Positions 8,428-16,825 of a stretch of DNA of 64,000 bases are shown piece after piece. The DNA is from Rhizobium sp. L51/94. GTDB lineage: Bacteria > Pseudomonadota > Alphaproteobacteria > Rhizobiales > Rhizobiaceae. The position numbers and the translations under genes are program-made. Within the stretch, counting starts at the first letter, position 1. Every line of letters starts with the position of its first letter. Below the pieces are notes generated by a model that had not been told where the DNA came from, made no database searches, and worked only from the letters and a program-made list of their open reading frames with translations. The stretch is taken from the NCBI RefSeq assembly GCF_019355555.1, contig NZ_CP072142.1, positions 620,001 through 684,000 on the forward strand. The letters run 5' to 3'.

Positions 8428-9477
8428 TCAGGCGCTTTCGCGCAACACGACGCGGCAGCTGGTGAGAGTGATCTCGTCGCCCTTCGGCTCTCCGCCCTGG
8501 ATGGCTTCGAGCAGCTTTGCCGCCGCCTGGCTGCCGATGCCATAGCAATCGGCATTGATCGTTGTGATGCGCGGGTGGCAGATCGACGAGATCTCGTAGT
8601 CACCGAAGCCGGCGATGGCAATGTCTTCCGGTACGCGCATGCCGCGGCGCTGGCATTCCATCATCGCACCGAAGGCCGACAGGTCGGAAACGCACAGTAC
8701 GACTTCCGTGTCGGGCCAGCTTTCGAGCATGCTGACGATGGCCTGCGCGCCCTGCTGCATGGTGATCGGCGGGACGCCGAAGGAGATGACGCGGCCAGGT
8801 CCTAGCCCGAGTTCCTCGACCGTCTTCAGGAATCCGCTGCGCCGCTGGCTGCCGCGCGTGTCGCGCGCCGTGGTGCCGCCGATATAGCCGAACTTGCGGT
8901 AACCCTTGTCGGCGAGCGCGCGCACAAGCATCGACATGGCCTCGCCATTCGAGAAACCGACGACATGGCCGAGCGGCTTCTCCGGGATTTCCCAGGTCTC
9001 GACAACCGGGATATTGGCATTTTCCAGCATGCGCCTCGCGCGCATCGTGTGCGATCCACCGGTCAGGATGATGCCTTCCGGGCGCCGGCGCAGCATCGCC
9101 TCGATAAGCTTTTCTTCCTTGTCCGCCGCGTAGTCGGTGTAGCCGAGAAGCAGCTGCAGGCCGGTATTTTCGAGCGCGTCGGTGATGCCCCGCGCGGTGT
9201 CGGAAAAGTTGGAATTGTTGATCGATGGCACCAGCGCCGCAATGAAGCCGGTGCGCCGGGACGACAGGCTGCCGGCCGACTGGTCAAGCACGTAGCCGAG
9301 TGCATCGACGGCATCCATGATCCGCTTGCGCGTTTCCTCGGAGACGCTGGCATCCTGCCGAAAAGCCCGCGAGACTGTCATCGCGGATACGCCGACATAT
9401 TTGGCGACCTCGGCCATCGTCAGCTTCTGGATGTCTCGCGGCGCGCCGTTCGGCCTGCCCCCGGCTGGTTTTTTCAC
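8428..9477 (-). CDS. LacI-family transcriptional repressor, GntR-like (gluconate) type
   Basis: N-terminal LacI helix-turn-helix (LTMAEVAKYVGVSAMTVSRAF) followed by a hinge helix and a periplasmic-binding-type effector domain; about 349 residues from the GTG at 9475-9477, which follows GGGGA. The frame is open to an ATG at 9555, but the extra 26 residues are atypical and cover the likely promoter, including a degenerate copy of the operator at 9542-9553. It probably binds the TATCGATA palindromes at 4501, 6372 and 9689 and responds to a sugar acid such as idonate or gluconate (inference from position and symmetry). Convergent with idnD. Confidence 0.88.
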   Translation of the reverse strand: MKKPAGGRPNGAPRDIQKLTMAEVAKYVGVSAMTVSRAFRQDASVSEETRKRIMDAVDALGYVLDQSAGSLSSRRTGFIAALVPSINNSNFSDTARGITDALENTGLQLLLGYTDYAADKEEKLIEAMLRRRPEGIILTGGSHTMRARRMLENANIPVVETWEIPEKPLGHVVGFSNGEAMSMLVRALADKGYRKFGYIGGTTARDTRGSQRRSGFLKTVEELGLGPGRVISFGVPPITMQQGAQAIVSMLESWPDTEVVLCVSDLSAFGAMMECQRRGMRVPEDIAIAGFGDYEISSICHPRITTINADCYGIGSQAAAKLLEAIQGGEPKGDEITLTSCRVVLRESA

Positions 9478-9688
9478 TGTGTCCCCATACGTATCGGTTG
9501 CCCCAAACACCGCGCGGCTTCGAGCAAGGTTCACCAATAAAGTTATCGCTACCATCGCACAATCGCAAAGTTGCGCACTCTCGCGCTGCGCGCATTGCCA
9601 AAAGGGCTATCTCTGAGGGTCGTGTGTTATCTGTCTCAAACTAATTTGACGCCAACAACGTCAGGGTCTTGGCTGAACGGGAGAAAAT

Positions 9689-9700
9689 GATATCGATAAC
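9689..9700. promoter_or_regulatory. LacI-type operator upstream of SMP-30 gene
   Basis: GATATCGATAAC differs at one position from the GTTATCGATAAC core of the palindromes at 4501 and 6372. It lies 22 bp upstream of the ATG at 9723, which argues against the longer open frame that would put the operator inside the coding sequence. Confidence 0.6.
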
Positions 9701-9722
9701 CGAAATGCAGATGGAGGTGACG

Positions 9723-10646
9723 ATGTTTGGTGAAATCGAAGGCAGCGGCTTTGAAGTTATCGATCCTCGTTTCGAGGCCTGCTTTGTCGGCCATGCGCGG
9801 GTTGAGCGGCTCTGGACAGGAGGCCGCTGGTTGGAGGGGCCTGCCTGGTTTGCCCCCGGACGTTACCTGGTGTTCTCCGACATTCCGAACAATCGGATGA
9901 TGCGCTACGATGAAGCCAGCGGTCAGACCTCCGTATTTCGGTCGCCATCGAACAATTCCAACGGCAATACCGTCGACAACGAAGGTCGGCTCGTGACCTG
10001 CGAGCATCTGACGCGACGGGTCACCCGGACGGATTTCGACGGCAAGATTACTGTCATCGCCGATCAGGTCGACGGCAAGCGTCTGAATTCTCCGAACGAT
10101 GTGACCGTGAAGTCGGATGGCACGATCTGGTTCACCGATCCGACCTACGGCATCCTGACCGATTACGAAGGTGATTATGGCGAGGAGGAGATCGGCGGTT
10201 GCCACGTCTATTGCCATGATCCGCAGACCGGAACGCGTCGTGTCGCCGCCGATTTCGTCAAGCCGAACGGGCTGGCATTCTCGCCGGACGAATCCATTCT
10301 CTACGTTTCCGACACCGGCGTTTCGCATCTCAGCGGCGGACCGCGTCATATCCGTAAACTTGCCGTATCCGCCGATGGCAAGCTCGAAAATATCGGCGTC
10401 TTTGCAGAGTGCACGTCAGGTCTGTTCGACGGCTTCAGGGTCGATCGCAGGGGCCGTATCTGGGCCAGTGCGAGTGACGGCGTTCACGTCTACGATTCCG
10501 ACGGCAACCTGATCGGCAAGGTCCGGATCCCCGAAGGCGTGTCCAACCTCACCTTCGGCGGTCCGAAAGGCAATCGGCTGTTCATCACCGGAACAACATC
10601 GCTATACGCGGTCTACGTGACGGCGAACGGAGTGAAACTGGGCTGA
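9723..10646 (+). CDS. SMP-30/gluconolactonase family lactonase
   Basis: Six-bladed beta-propeller sugar lactone hydrolase, 307 residues. Visible family motifs are the metal-ligand Glu in RWLEGPAW, the Asn in LNSPNDVTV, the FTDPTYG segment, and the Asp in FAECTSGLFDGFRVD with YVSDTG ahead of it. It hydrolyses an aldonolactone to the free acid. The start at 9723 is fixed by a strong GGAGGTGA site at 9713-9720; upstream in-frame ATGs have none and overlap the operator. It fits the idonate/gluconate island by supplying the open-chain acid. Convergent with the flavin reductase gene. Confidence 0.9.
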   Translation: MFGEIEGSGFEVIDPRFEACFVGHARVERLWTGGRWLEGPAWFAPGRYLVFSDIPNNRMMRYDEASGQTSVFRSPSNNSNGNTVDNEGRLVTCEHLTRRVTRTDFDGKITVIADQVDGKRLNSPNDVTVKSDGTIWFTDPTYGILTDYEGDYGEEEIGGCHVYCHDPQTGTRRVAADFVKPNGLAFSPDESILYVSDTGVSHLSGGPRHIRKLAVSADGKLENIGVFAECTSGLFDGFRVDRRGRIWASASDGVHVYDSDGNLIGKVRIPEGVSNLTFGGPKGNRLFITGTTSLYAVYVTANGVKLG

Positions 10647-10663
10647 CGCAAGGCCTGCCATCG

Positions 10664-11176
10664 TCAGGCGCCGAGATGGTGGTAGGCACGCTTGTAGTAG
10701 ACCAGCGCCTTTTCCGCAGCGCTTTCGCGGATAGCCTTTACCGAGCAGAACAGCACCCGGTGGGTGCCGACATCGACCATGTCGGTGAGCACGCATTCGA
10801 ACGATACCATGGCATCCTCCAGCACCGGAGCGCCCGTAACCCCATAGTGCCAGTTGGCTGCGGCAAAGCGCTGTTCGACGGGGGTCTTGCCGCCAAACAG
10901 GCCTGAAAGCCCTTCGTGCCCGGCGGTCAGGACATTGACGCAGAGCGCCTTGTTGCCCATGACCGCATTGAATACCGACGCCGTCCGGTTGAGACAGATG
11001 AGCAAGGTGGCGGGGCTGTCGGTGACGCTGCAGACAGCGGTCGCTGCAAAGCCTGCCTTGCCGGCCGGACCATCCGTCGTGATGATGTTCACGGCCGCGC
11101 CCATCTTCGCCATTGCGTCGCGAAAGACCTGCGGGCTTACGTCTTCAATGGTTTCGATCTGGGTCGTGGCGTCCAT
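10664..11176 (-). CDS. rutF: flavin reductase, RutF type
   Basis: 170 residues; supplies reduced FMN to a flavin monooxygenase. The core MGAAVNIITTDGPAGKAGF, then AVCSVTDSPATLLICLNR, SGLFGGKTPVEQRFA and APVLEDAMVSFEC closely follow the RutF branch of the flavin reductase family. It is the last gene of the minus-strand operon importer - AtzG-like - amidase - flavin reductase, 53 bp after the amidase. Its natural partner is the RutA monooxygenase at 19.3 kb in a separate transcription unit; both units carry the same upstream sequence element. No other FMN-dependent monooxygenase is visible nearby. Confidence 0.88.
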   Translation of the reverse strand: MDATTQIETIEDVSPQVFRDAMAKMGAAVNIITTDGPAGKAGFAATAVCSVTDSPATLLICLNRTASVFNAVMGNKALCVNVLTAGHEGLSGLFGGKTPVEQRFAAANWHYGVTGAPVLEDAMVSFECVLTDMVDVGTHRVLFCSVKAIRESAAEKALVYYKRAYHHLGA

Positions 11177-11229
11177 CGGTATGATCCTTCATGGGGTGTC
11201 CGCCCGTTCCGGCGGGTTGCATGTTTTGC

Positions 11230-12648
11230 TCAGGCGGCCGGCCGCGCAAGCGATGGGTCGGTGAAGGCCGTCAGGCCAACTGCTCGTTCGAGCCTCAGGG
11301 CGACGCTGGCGGCCAGATCCTCGCGCCATGGACGCGCGACGATCTGCAGCGCAATGGGTAGCCCGCCAGCGGACATCGAAACCGGCACGGTGACCACCGG
11401 CAGGCCGAGATAGCTGAACGGTCTCGTGAACGCGGTCATCGCGCTGACGACAGCGTTCATCGTCGGGCTCGTCCCGACGTCGACCTCGCTGGACAGCGGT
11501 GGAATGAACGGCATTGTCGGCGCAATCAGGACATCGATGCCGGCAAAGGTTGTCTCGAGAAACTCTCTCAGCATCACCGACCTCATCTGCAGGGCACGCA
11601 GATAGATCGGCGCCGGGATCGCCAGCGACTGCGAAAGTCGCATGCGGATCTGCGGGCCGTAATCTTCCGGACGCTCGCGCATCCAGTCGAAATGCACCGT
11701 ACCCGCTTCTGCCATGGCCACTGCATTGGCGAGTTTAGCGATGGCGGAGAGATCGGGCAGGGGTGCAGCAGCGATGCCGGCTACATCTGGCGACAAAGCC
11801 CTGATTGCCGTCTCCATCCCGCCTGCAACGTCGCTTTCCAGTCCGTCGGCAAACGGACCGCCGGCAATTCCGATCCGCAGCGATGACAGGTCGGAAAGCA
11901 GCGCACCGGGCTTGTCTGCATCCATGCAGGTCGTGTCGTGTCCGTCCGGGCCGGCGATCAGCTGCAACAGCAGGTAGGCGTCTGCGACGGAGCGCGCCAG
12001 AGGGCCGACGCAATCCTGCGAGAATGACAGCGGCATCGCCCCATGACGGCTGACGCGTCCCTGTGTCGGCTTGATCCCGACCGTGCCACAACAGGCGGCC
12101 GGCAGACGGATGGAGCCGCCCGTGTCTGAGCCGAGAGCCGCCAGCACCACCCCGCCGCCAACGGCAGATCCGGACCCGGAGGAAGAGCCGCCGGTGATCC
12201 GCGCAGCATCGATCGGGTTCAGCGCCCTGCCGTGGTGAAAATTGTGCCCCGTCGGTCCCATGGCGAATTCGCTCATGTTGAGCCGGCCGATGGAGAGCGC
12301 ACCCGCTGCTTGCAGACGCTGCATGACTGTGGACGTCGAGGTCGCCACATGACCCTTGCGGATCTTCGAGCCGCAACCGGTCACGAAGCCGGCGCGGTCA
12401 TACATATCCTTGTGGGCGAGTGGCACACCATGCAGCGGCCCTACCGTCCGGCCGGCGGCAAGCGCAACATCGGCGGCACGGGCTGCCTCGAGCACGGGGC
12501 CTTCCTCGATCTCGATAAAGGCGTTCAGCCGCTCGTGGCTGGACTTTGCGCGGGCGAGTGCGGCGGTTGTCATCTCGACGGAAGTAATCCGGCCGGCGAG
12601 GATCGCCTCCGCAGCCTCCTTGAGCGTGGTCGGGTTATCGAGGCTCAT
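11230..12648 (-). CDS. amidase-signature hydrolase (AtzE/GatA-like)
   Basis: 472 residues, amidase-signature family. The Ser-cisSer-Lys triad is intact: Lys80 (LAHKDMYD), Ser155 in TGGSSSGSG, and nucleophile Ser179 in SDTGGSIRLP, with the same spacing as GatA enzymes. It hydrolyses an amide or ureide bond in the cytoplasm. The gene overlaps by 4 bp (ATGA) the small AtzG-like gene, implying translational coupling and a heteromeric complex like AtzG-AtzE (1-carboxybiuret hydrolase). The role is inferred to be removal of an amide or carboxy-urea group from the product of the RutA-type reaction. A plain aliphatic amidase is the alternative. Confidence 0.88.
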   Translation of the reverse strand: MSLDNPTTLKEAAEAILAGRITSVEMTTAALARAKSSHERLNAFIEIEEGPVLEAARAADVALAAGRTVGPLHGVPLAHKDMYDRAGFVTGCGSKIRKGHVATSTSTVMQRLQAAGALSIGRLNMSEFAMGPTGHNFHHGRALNPIDAARITGGSSSGSGSAVGGGVVLAALGSDTGGSIRLPAACCGTVGIKPTQGRVSRHGAMPLSFSQDCVGPLARSVADAYLLLQLIAGPDGHDTTCMDADKPGALLSDLSSLRIGIAGGPFADGLESDVAGGMETAIRALSPDVAGIAAAPLPDLSAIAKLANAVAMAEAGTVHFDWMRERPEDYGPQIRMRLSQSLAIPAPIYLRALQMRSVMLREFLETTFAGIDVLIAPTMPFIPPLSSEVDVGTSPTMNAVVSAMTAFTRPFSYLGLPVVTVPVSMSAGGLPIALQIVARPWREDLAASVALRLERAVGLTAFTDPSLARPAA

Positions 12649-12848
12649 CGTCCGGCCTCAACGCGCAAGACAGCTTCGAAATGGGCTGGTTCGGTGTTGA
12701 ACAACGCGCCTGCCTTATCGGTAAGTGGCTTGGCGATGCTGGTCTTGTCGCGCATGGCTTCACCGGCCATGGCCACAAGCTCCGCCTCGTCGGCCGGGCG
12801 ATCCCAATAGGTCTCGGCAAGGGCAGCCATGATCTTCATCAGGTCCAT
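12645..12848 (-). CDS. AtzG-like (DUF4089-type) small amidase partner
   Basis: A 67-residue acidic, helical protein in the operon, beginning MDLMKIMAAL. The C-terminal EPAHF motif (residues 53-57) after a helical N-terminal half is the pattern of AtzG / DUF4089 proteins, GatC-like partners that stabilise AtzE-type amidases. Its start overlaps the permease stop (TGATG) and its stop overlaps the amidase start (ATGA), so it is tightly coupled on both sides. Family assignment rests on length, motif and position, not on a search. Confidence 0.65.
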   Translation of the reverse strand: MDLMKIMAALAETYWDRPADEAELVAMAGEAMRDKTSIAKPLTDKAGALFNTEPAHFEAVLRVEAGR

Positions 12849-13858
12849 CAGCTGAAATCCTGTGGCTGGCGATTGCGCACGAGCTGGCTGAGCGACACGG
12901 CGATGACCAGGGCGCCTCCGTAGAACAGGTTCTGCACATAGGCATCCGCCCCGAGCATGGTCAGGCCGGTGATGCCGGTCACGAGGAAATAAACGCTGAT
13001 CACCGCGCCGAAGGCATTGAAGCGGCCGGGCGAGATTGTCGTTGCGCCGAGGAATGCTGCGGCGAACGCCGGAAGCAGAAGGTTGAGGCCGGACAGCGGA
13101 TCGGCTGATCCTGTCATGCCGGCATAGAGCATGCCGGCAAAGGCGGAGATCAGCCCGGAGAGCACGAAGGAGGTGGCGCGCACCCTGTCGACATTGATGC
13201 CGTTCAGCCGGGACACTTCGCGCCCGCGGCCGACGAACAGCAGCTTGCGGCCGGCAATGGTGAATTCCAGCGCATACCAAAGAATGACGGCGATGATTAG
13301 GGCATAGAAGAAGGCGAGGGGAATGCCGAACAGCCGGTTGATGATGACCCATTTAACCAGGCCCATGGAGACGCCTGATATCGTCTGCGAATTGCTGACC
13401 CAGAGGATCAGCCCGTTCACGAACGTACCGACACCGAGCGTGACGATCAGCGAATGGATGCGGAAATAGAGGACGAAGAATGCATTGACCGCGCCGATGA
13501 CGATACCGCTCATTAGCGCGATGACGATCACGGGGACGATCGGCCAGCCGAATTTGACGTTGAGCACGGCGATCAGCATGGTGCTCATCGTCAGGGTCGA
13601 GGCCCCAGACAGGTCGAAATCGCCCGATGTCAGCGGAATGATGATGGCAAGCGTCAGCACCACGAGCACGGCCTGTGAGCCGAACAGGGTGGAGAAGCTT
13701 CGCCAGCTCAGGAACGAATCCGGCATCAGCGTTCCGAAAATCACGATGAGCAGCAACCATGCGCCCACAAGGGCGAAGCGCTCGCCCTCGGTTTTTATCG
13801 TGAAGCGGCTCCTTGCCGGCATCGAGGTCTTGGTCGTCGGCATATCCAGCGTCGTCAT
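12848..13858 (-). CDS. CUT2-type ABC transporter permease (RbsC-like)
   Basis: 336-residue polytopic membrane protein with about ten hydrophobic segments. The family loop is altered: IPLTSGDFDLSG replaces the usual GGIDLSVG. VNAFFVLYFRIHSLIVTLG is the re-entrant region, and GREVSRLNGINVDRV faces the ATPase. It overlaps the upstream ATPase gene by 4 bp and the small AtzG-like gene by 1 bp. Divergence of the ligand-path loop relative to sugar permeases, together with amidase neighbours, suggests a nitrogenous rather than a sugar ligand (inference). Confidence 0.9.
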   Translation of the reverse strand: MTTLDMPTTKTSMPARSRFTIKTEGERFALVGAWLLLIVIFGTLMPDSFLSWRSFSTLFGSQAVLVVLTLAIIIPLTSGDFDLSGASTLTMSTMLIAVLNVKFGWPIVPVIVIALMSGIVIGAVNAFFVLYFRIHSLIVTLGVGTFVNGLILWVSNSQTISGVSMGLVKWVIINRLFGIPLAFFYALIIAVILWYALEFTIAGRKLLFVGRGREVSRLNGINVDRVRATSFVLSGLISAFAGMLYAGMTGSADPLSGLNLLLPAFAAAFLGATTISPGRFNAFGAVISVYFLVTGITGLTMLGADAYVQNLFYGGALVIAVSLSQLVRNRQPQDFS

Positions 13859-15402
13859 TCTGCGGCCTCCGCATCATGGCTGTGGAAACAGGCTTCGGTG
13901 ATTGCCTTGCGGCTGATCTCGGCGCCCTTGAGTTCGATCACCGGGCGACCGCGCGAAAAGACGATAATGCGGTCGCAGATCTGTTCGAGTTGTTCATTGT
14001 CGGTCGAGGCGCAAAGTATCGCCGTGCCACCCGCCGCCGCCCGGTCCAGCGCCCTGAAAATCTGCTGGCGAGCGCCGAAATCGACGCCCTGCGTCGGTTC
14101 GTCGAGCATCAGAAGCTTCGGCTTAGTCTGCAGCCATTTGGCCAGCAGCACCTTTTGCTGATTACCTCCGGACAGCGAGCCGAGCGGGAGATGCGGATTG
14201 GCTGGCCTGACGTCGTAACTCTGGACGAGCGCTGCCGCTGCACGCGTCATTCCGGGACGATCGAGTCCGTAAGGCCTGGTGAGGCCATCCAGCATGGGGA
14301 GCGTGATATTGTCTGTCACCGACAGTGTGCCGATGCCGGCAGCACCCAGGCGATCTCCGGGCAGGAAGGCGATGCCCAGCTTCTGCGCAGCAAGCGGCGT
14401 CACCGCGCTGACCTTCGCCGATTTGCCCCCGATGGTGATTTCACCGCTGCCCCGTCTCGCACCATAGAGCAGGTAGGGGAGGGCTGCAAAGCCGGAGCCG
14501 ATCAGGCCAGTCACACCCAGCGTCTCGCCCTCCCTGATCTCGAAATCGAAAGGTGCGGTGGTGCCATTGGAAATAGCGCGCACGCTGACCGCCGCCGGCA
14601 CGCCTGTCCTGGCCATGCGCTTCTTTTCGAACGCGTCGATCCGCGAGCCGACGATGGTGTCGAGGATAGACTGCCGCTGTGATGTACGGGTATCGAGGAT
14701 ATCGACCAGCTCTCCGTCGCGCAGCACCGCGACACGGTCGGTGATATCTCGGACCTCGTCGATATCATGCGTGACGATGACGACGGAGGCGCCGGTCTTG
14801 ACGATGGAACGGATCAGCGCAAAAAGTCGCAGCACGTCGTCGGCCGGCAGGAATGGCGTCGGTTCGTCGAGGACCAGGATGCCTTCGCCGCCATAGCCGG
14901 CATCGGACGCCCTGAGGTCCTCGAACGCACGGATGATGGCGACAAAGGCCCGCTCCACCGGCGCAAGGTTCGCCACCGTCTGGAACGGATCGATCGACAG
15001 GTCGAATTCGGAAAACAGCCTGGAGATGGCGGCTGCTTCCTTCTTCCAGTTGACGAACCAAGGCGTCTTCTGGCCAAGCGCTGTGACCCGCATATTCTCG
15101 AGCACCGTCAGGGATGGCACGAGACCGAGGTGCTGGTGGACGAAAGCTACTCCTCGCTTCTTGATCTCCATCGGATCGAGCGGCAGAGACATTTTCTGCC
15201 CCCAGAGGATGACCTCGCTGCCCTCTTCCGGCTGGTGAAAGCCGGCCAGCACCTTGATCATGGTGGATTTGCCGGAGCCGTTCTGGCCGAGAAGGCCGAA
15301 TACCTCGCCCCGCCGTATCGACAGCGAAACACCCTTGAGCGCATAGTAGCTCCCGAAGCGCATACGGATGTTGTTCATGGTGAGGACGGCATTTTCGACC
15401 AT
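13855..15402 (-). CDS. CUT2-type ABC transporter ATPase, divergent N-terminal signature
   Basis: 515 residues, two ABC domains. Domain 1 has Walker A GQNGSGKST and Walker B ILVLDEPT, but where an LS-x-x-E/Q signature is expected it has NLAPVERAFVAI, which is degenerate. Domain 2 has a degenerate P-loop (GLIGSGFAA) with an intact LSGGNQQKV signature and MLDEPTQGVD. Asymmetry is normal in RbsA-type ATPases, but the first-half signature is unusually eroded. It drives the importer encoded with the binding protein at 15431 and the permease at 12848. Confidence 0.9.
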   Translation of the reverse strand: MVENAVLTMNNIRMRFGSYYALKGVSLSIRRGEVFGLLGQNGSGKSTMIKVLAGFHQPEEGSEVILWGQKMSLPLDPMEIKKRGVAFVHQHLGLVPSLTVLENMRVTALGQKTPWFVNWKKEAAAISRLFSEFDLSIDPFQTVANLAPVERAFVAIIRAFEDLRASDAGYGGEGILVLDEPTPFLPADDVLRLFALIRSIVKTGASVVIVTHDIDEVRDITDRVAVLRDGELVDILDTRTSQRQSILDTIVGSRIDAFEKKRMARTGVPAAVSVRAISNGTTAPFDFEIREGETLGVTGLIGSGFAALPYLLYGARRGSGEITIGGKSAKVSAVTPLAAQKLGIAFLPGDRLGAAGIGTLSVTDNITLPMLDGLTRPYGLDRPGMTRAAAALVQSYDVRPANPHLPLGSLSGGNQQKVLLAKWLQTKPKLLMLDEPTQGVDFGARQQIFRALDRAAAGGTAILCASTDNEQLEQICDRIIVFSRGRPVIELKGAEISRKAITEACFHSHDAEAAE

Positions 15403-15430
15403 GAGGCGCTCCTACTGCGTTCGCGTTGAC

Positions 15431-16531
15431 CTACTTCATCATCCAGAGTTTGCGGAAGCCGTCGAGGTGGGCGTCGCCATAGCCGTCGTTGAAATTGGCA
15501 GGTGTGCCGGCGGTCTGGATATTGGTGTCGTCGAAGACCAGCAGCGGCACGTTGAGCTTGGCGACTTCAGGCTTGCCGCACAGCATCCGCATGATGTTGT
15601 CGATCGCCGCATAGCCGGCCCAGCCGAGGCTTTCGCCAACATCCATCTGCACCTGGCCTCCGCGCACCATGTCGAGAACGAATGGCGTGCCATTGAAACT
15701 GGCAAGCTTGACGCTGCCTTCCGAGCCGGTGATGCGGAGCGCCGGGATGACGAACTGCGACATGGAGTCGTAGATCGGCAGGATGTAGTTGATCGAGGGA
15801 TCGGCCAGCAGAGCGGATTGCGTGCCCGACTGGATCTTCGTTGCCCATTCGGAAACGGGCACGTCCAGATGCTTCATCTTGCAGCTCGGGCAAAGCGTTT
15901 TGAGTTCATCCTGGATCGACTTGACGAAGGGGATCGAGGGGAGGACGTCGGAGGAGCCGATGATCAGTACATTTGGTTTACCTTCGGTCTGGACATAGGC
16001 CCAGGCTGCCAGCAGCTTGCCGGCGCCGCTAAAGTCGATCTTGCCGGAATAGTCGACGGTGTCGATTGCCGGCTGGGTCACGTCGTAGAAATGCGTCGTC
16101 GATATCTTCAGGCCGGCGGCGCGCGCTTCGCCCAGTTGCGGACCGAGAACTTGTGGGTTCAGGCCGCCCGCCAGGTCGAGAGCGTCATATTTCTGGCTGA
16201 TCGCCTGCGAGATACCCTGCACCCACTGGTCGATCTTCAACTGGTTGTCCCAGGTGGTGTAGGTGAAGCCCACTTCGGCTGCAGCCGATGCCATTGCCTT
16301 CTGCAATTCGACATTGAACGGGATGGTCATCGAGATCGGGATCGACAAAACCTTCTTGCCGGCCATGCACTGCTTGGCGTTGAACGGTTCGCCCGGGGGC
16401 GTGAATACCGGCATGGCGCGGTGCTGCGTGATGATCGCCTTGGCATCCTCCATGGGGTCGGCCATCGCGGTTGTGGACAGGCTGGCGAAGGCGGAGACCG
16501 CCAGCATTGTACTCACGAAAAGCAGGCGCAT
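15431..16531 (-). CDS. ABC transporter substrate-binding protein, peripla_BP_4-like
   Basis: 366 residues with a signal peptide (MRLLFVSTMLAVSAFASL..., cleavage near TTAMA-DP). The mature lobes show IDQWVQGISQAISQKYDALDLAGG and KPNVLIIGSSD, the binding-protein pattern. ATG at 16529-16531 is preferred over the one three codons upstream because AGAGGGGA is then about nine bases away. It is first gene of the operon that ends with rutF. The two mature-domain cysteines close together (LCPSCKM) could form a disulfide. Ligand is likely the amide/N-heterocycle degraded by the downstream enzymes (inference). The sequence element at 16606-16619 is about 75 bp upstream. Confidence 0.9.
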   Translation of the reverse strand: MRLLFVSTMLAVSAFASLSTTAMADPMEDAKAIITQHRAMPVFTPPGEPFNAKQCMAGKKVLSIPISMTIPFNVELQKAMASAAAEVGFTYTTWDNQLKIDQWVQGISQAISQKYDALDLAGGLNPQVLGPQLGEARAAGLKISTTHFYDVTQPAIDTVDYSGKIDFSGAGKLLAAWAYVQTEGKPNVLIIGSSDVLPSIPFVKSIQDELKTLCPSCKMKHLDVPVSEWATKIQSGTQSALLADPSINYILPIYDSMSQFVIPALRITGSEGSVKLASFNGTPFVLDMVRGGQVQMDVGESLGWAGYAAIDNIMRMLCGKPEVAKLNVPLLVFDDTNIQTAGTPANFNDGYGDAHLDGFRKLWMMK

Positions 16532-16605
16532 GATCAACATTCCCCTCTGTGATCCCGGTTTGACCGGGGTCTTACAACGTAGCTTTCGATCAACTATCTG
16601 AACTT

Positions 16606-16619
16606 AAAGTACGTACATA
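16606..16619. promoter_or_regulatory. GntR-type operator candidate, importer operon promoter
   Basis: AAAGTACGTACATA shares the GTACGTAC core and ACATA half with sites at 18080-18093, 19213-19226 and 16796-16809. It is placed 75 bp upstream of the binding-protein start. Confidence 0.6.
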
Positions 16620-16795
16620 CACAAGGAAACGTCAACCGGATTTTGCCTATTTTTTTGCACTGCACATTTATGCGGCGATTGCTAAAAACCATGCCAGATA
16701 GGCGCTTGAATCGTGTTCAATTGCACATTAGAGCCAATCACCGGCCTATAGCAGAGCGTCTGCAGCAGAGTTGCGCCGCATGCGTTTGCCTTCAG

Positions 16796-16809
16796 TATGT
16801 CAGTACATA
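16796..16809. promoter_or_regulatory. GntR-type operator candidate, best dyad
   Basis: TATGTCAGTACATA is an inverted repeat with perfect TATGT/ACATA arms around a 4-nt centre. It lies in the 285-bp gap between the importer operon start and the MFS stop, about 265 bp upstream of the binding-protein gene. It could loop with the site at 16606. I see no gene in this gap. Confidence 0.5.
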
Positions 16810-16825
16810 TCGACAGATTTTCAGG

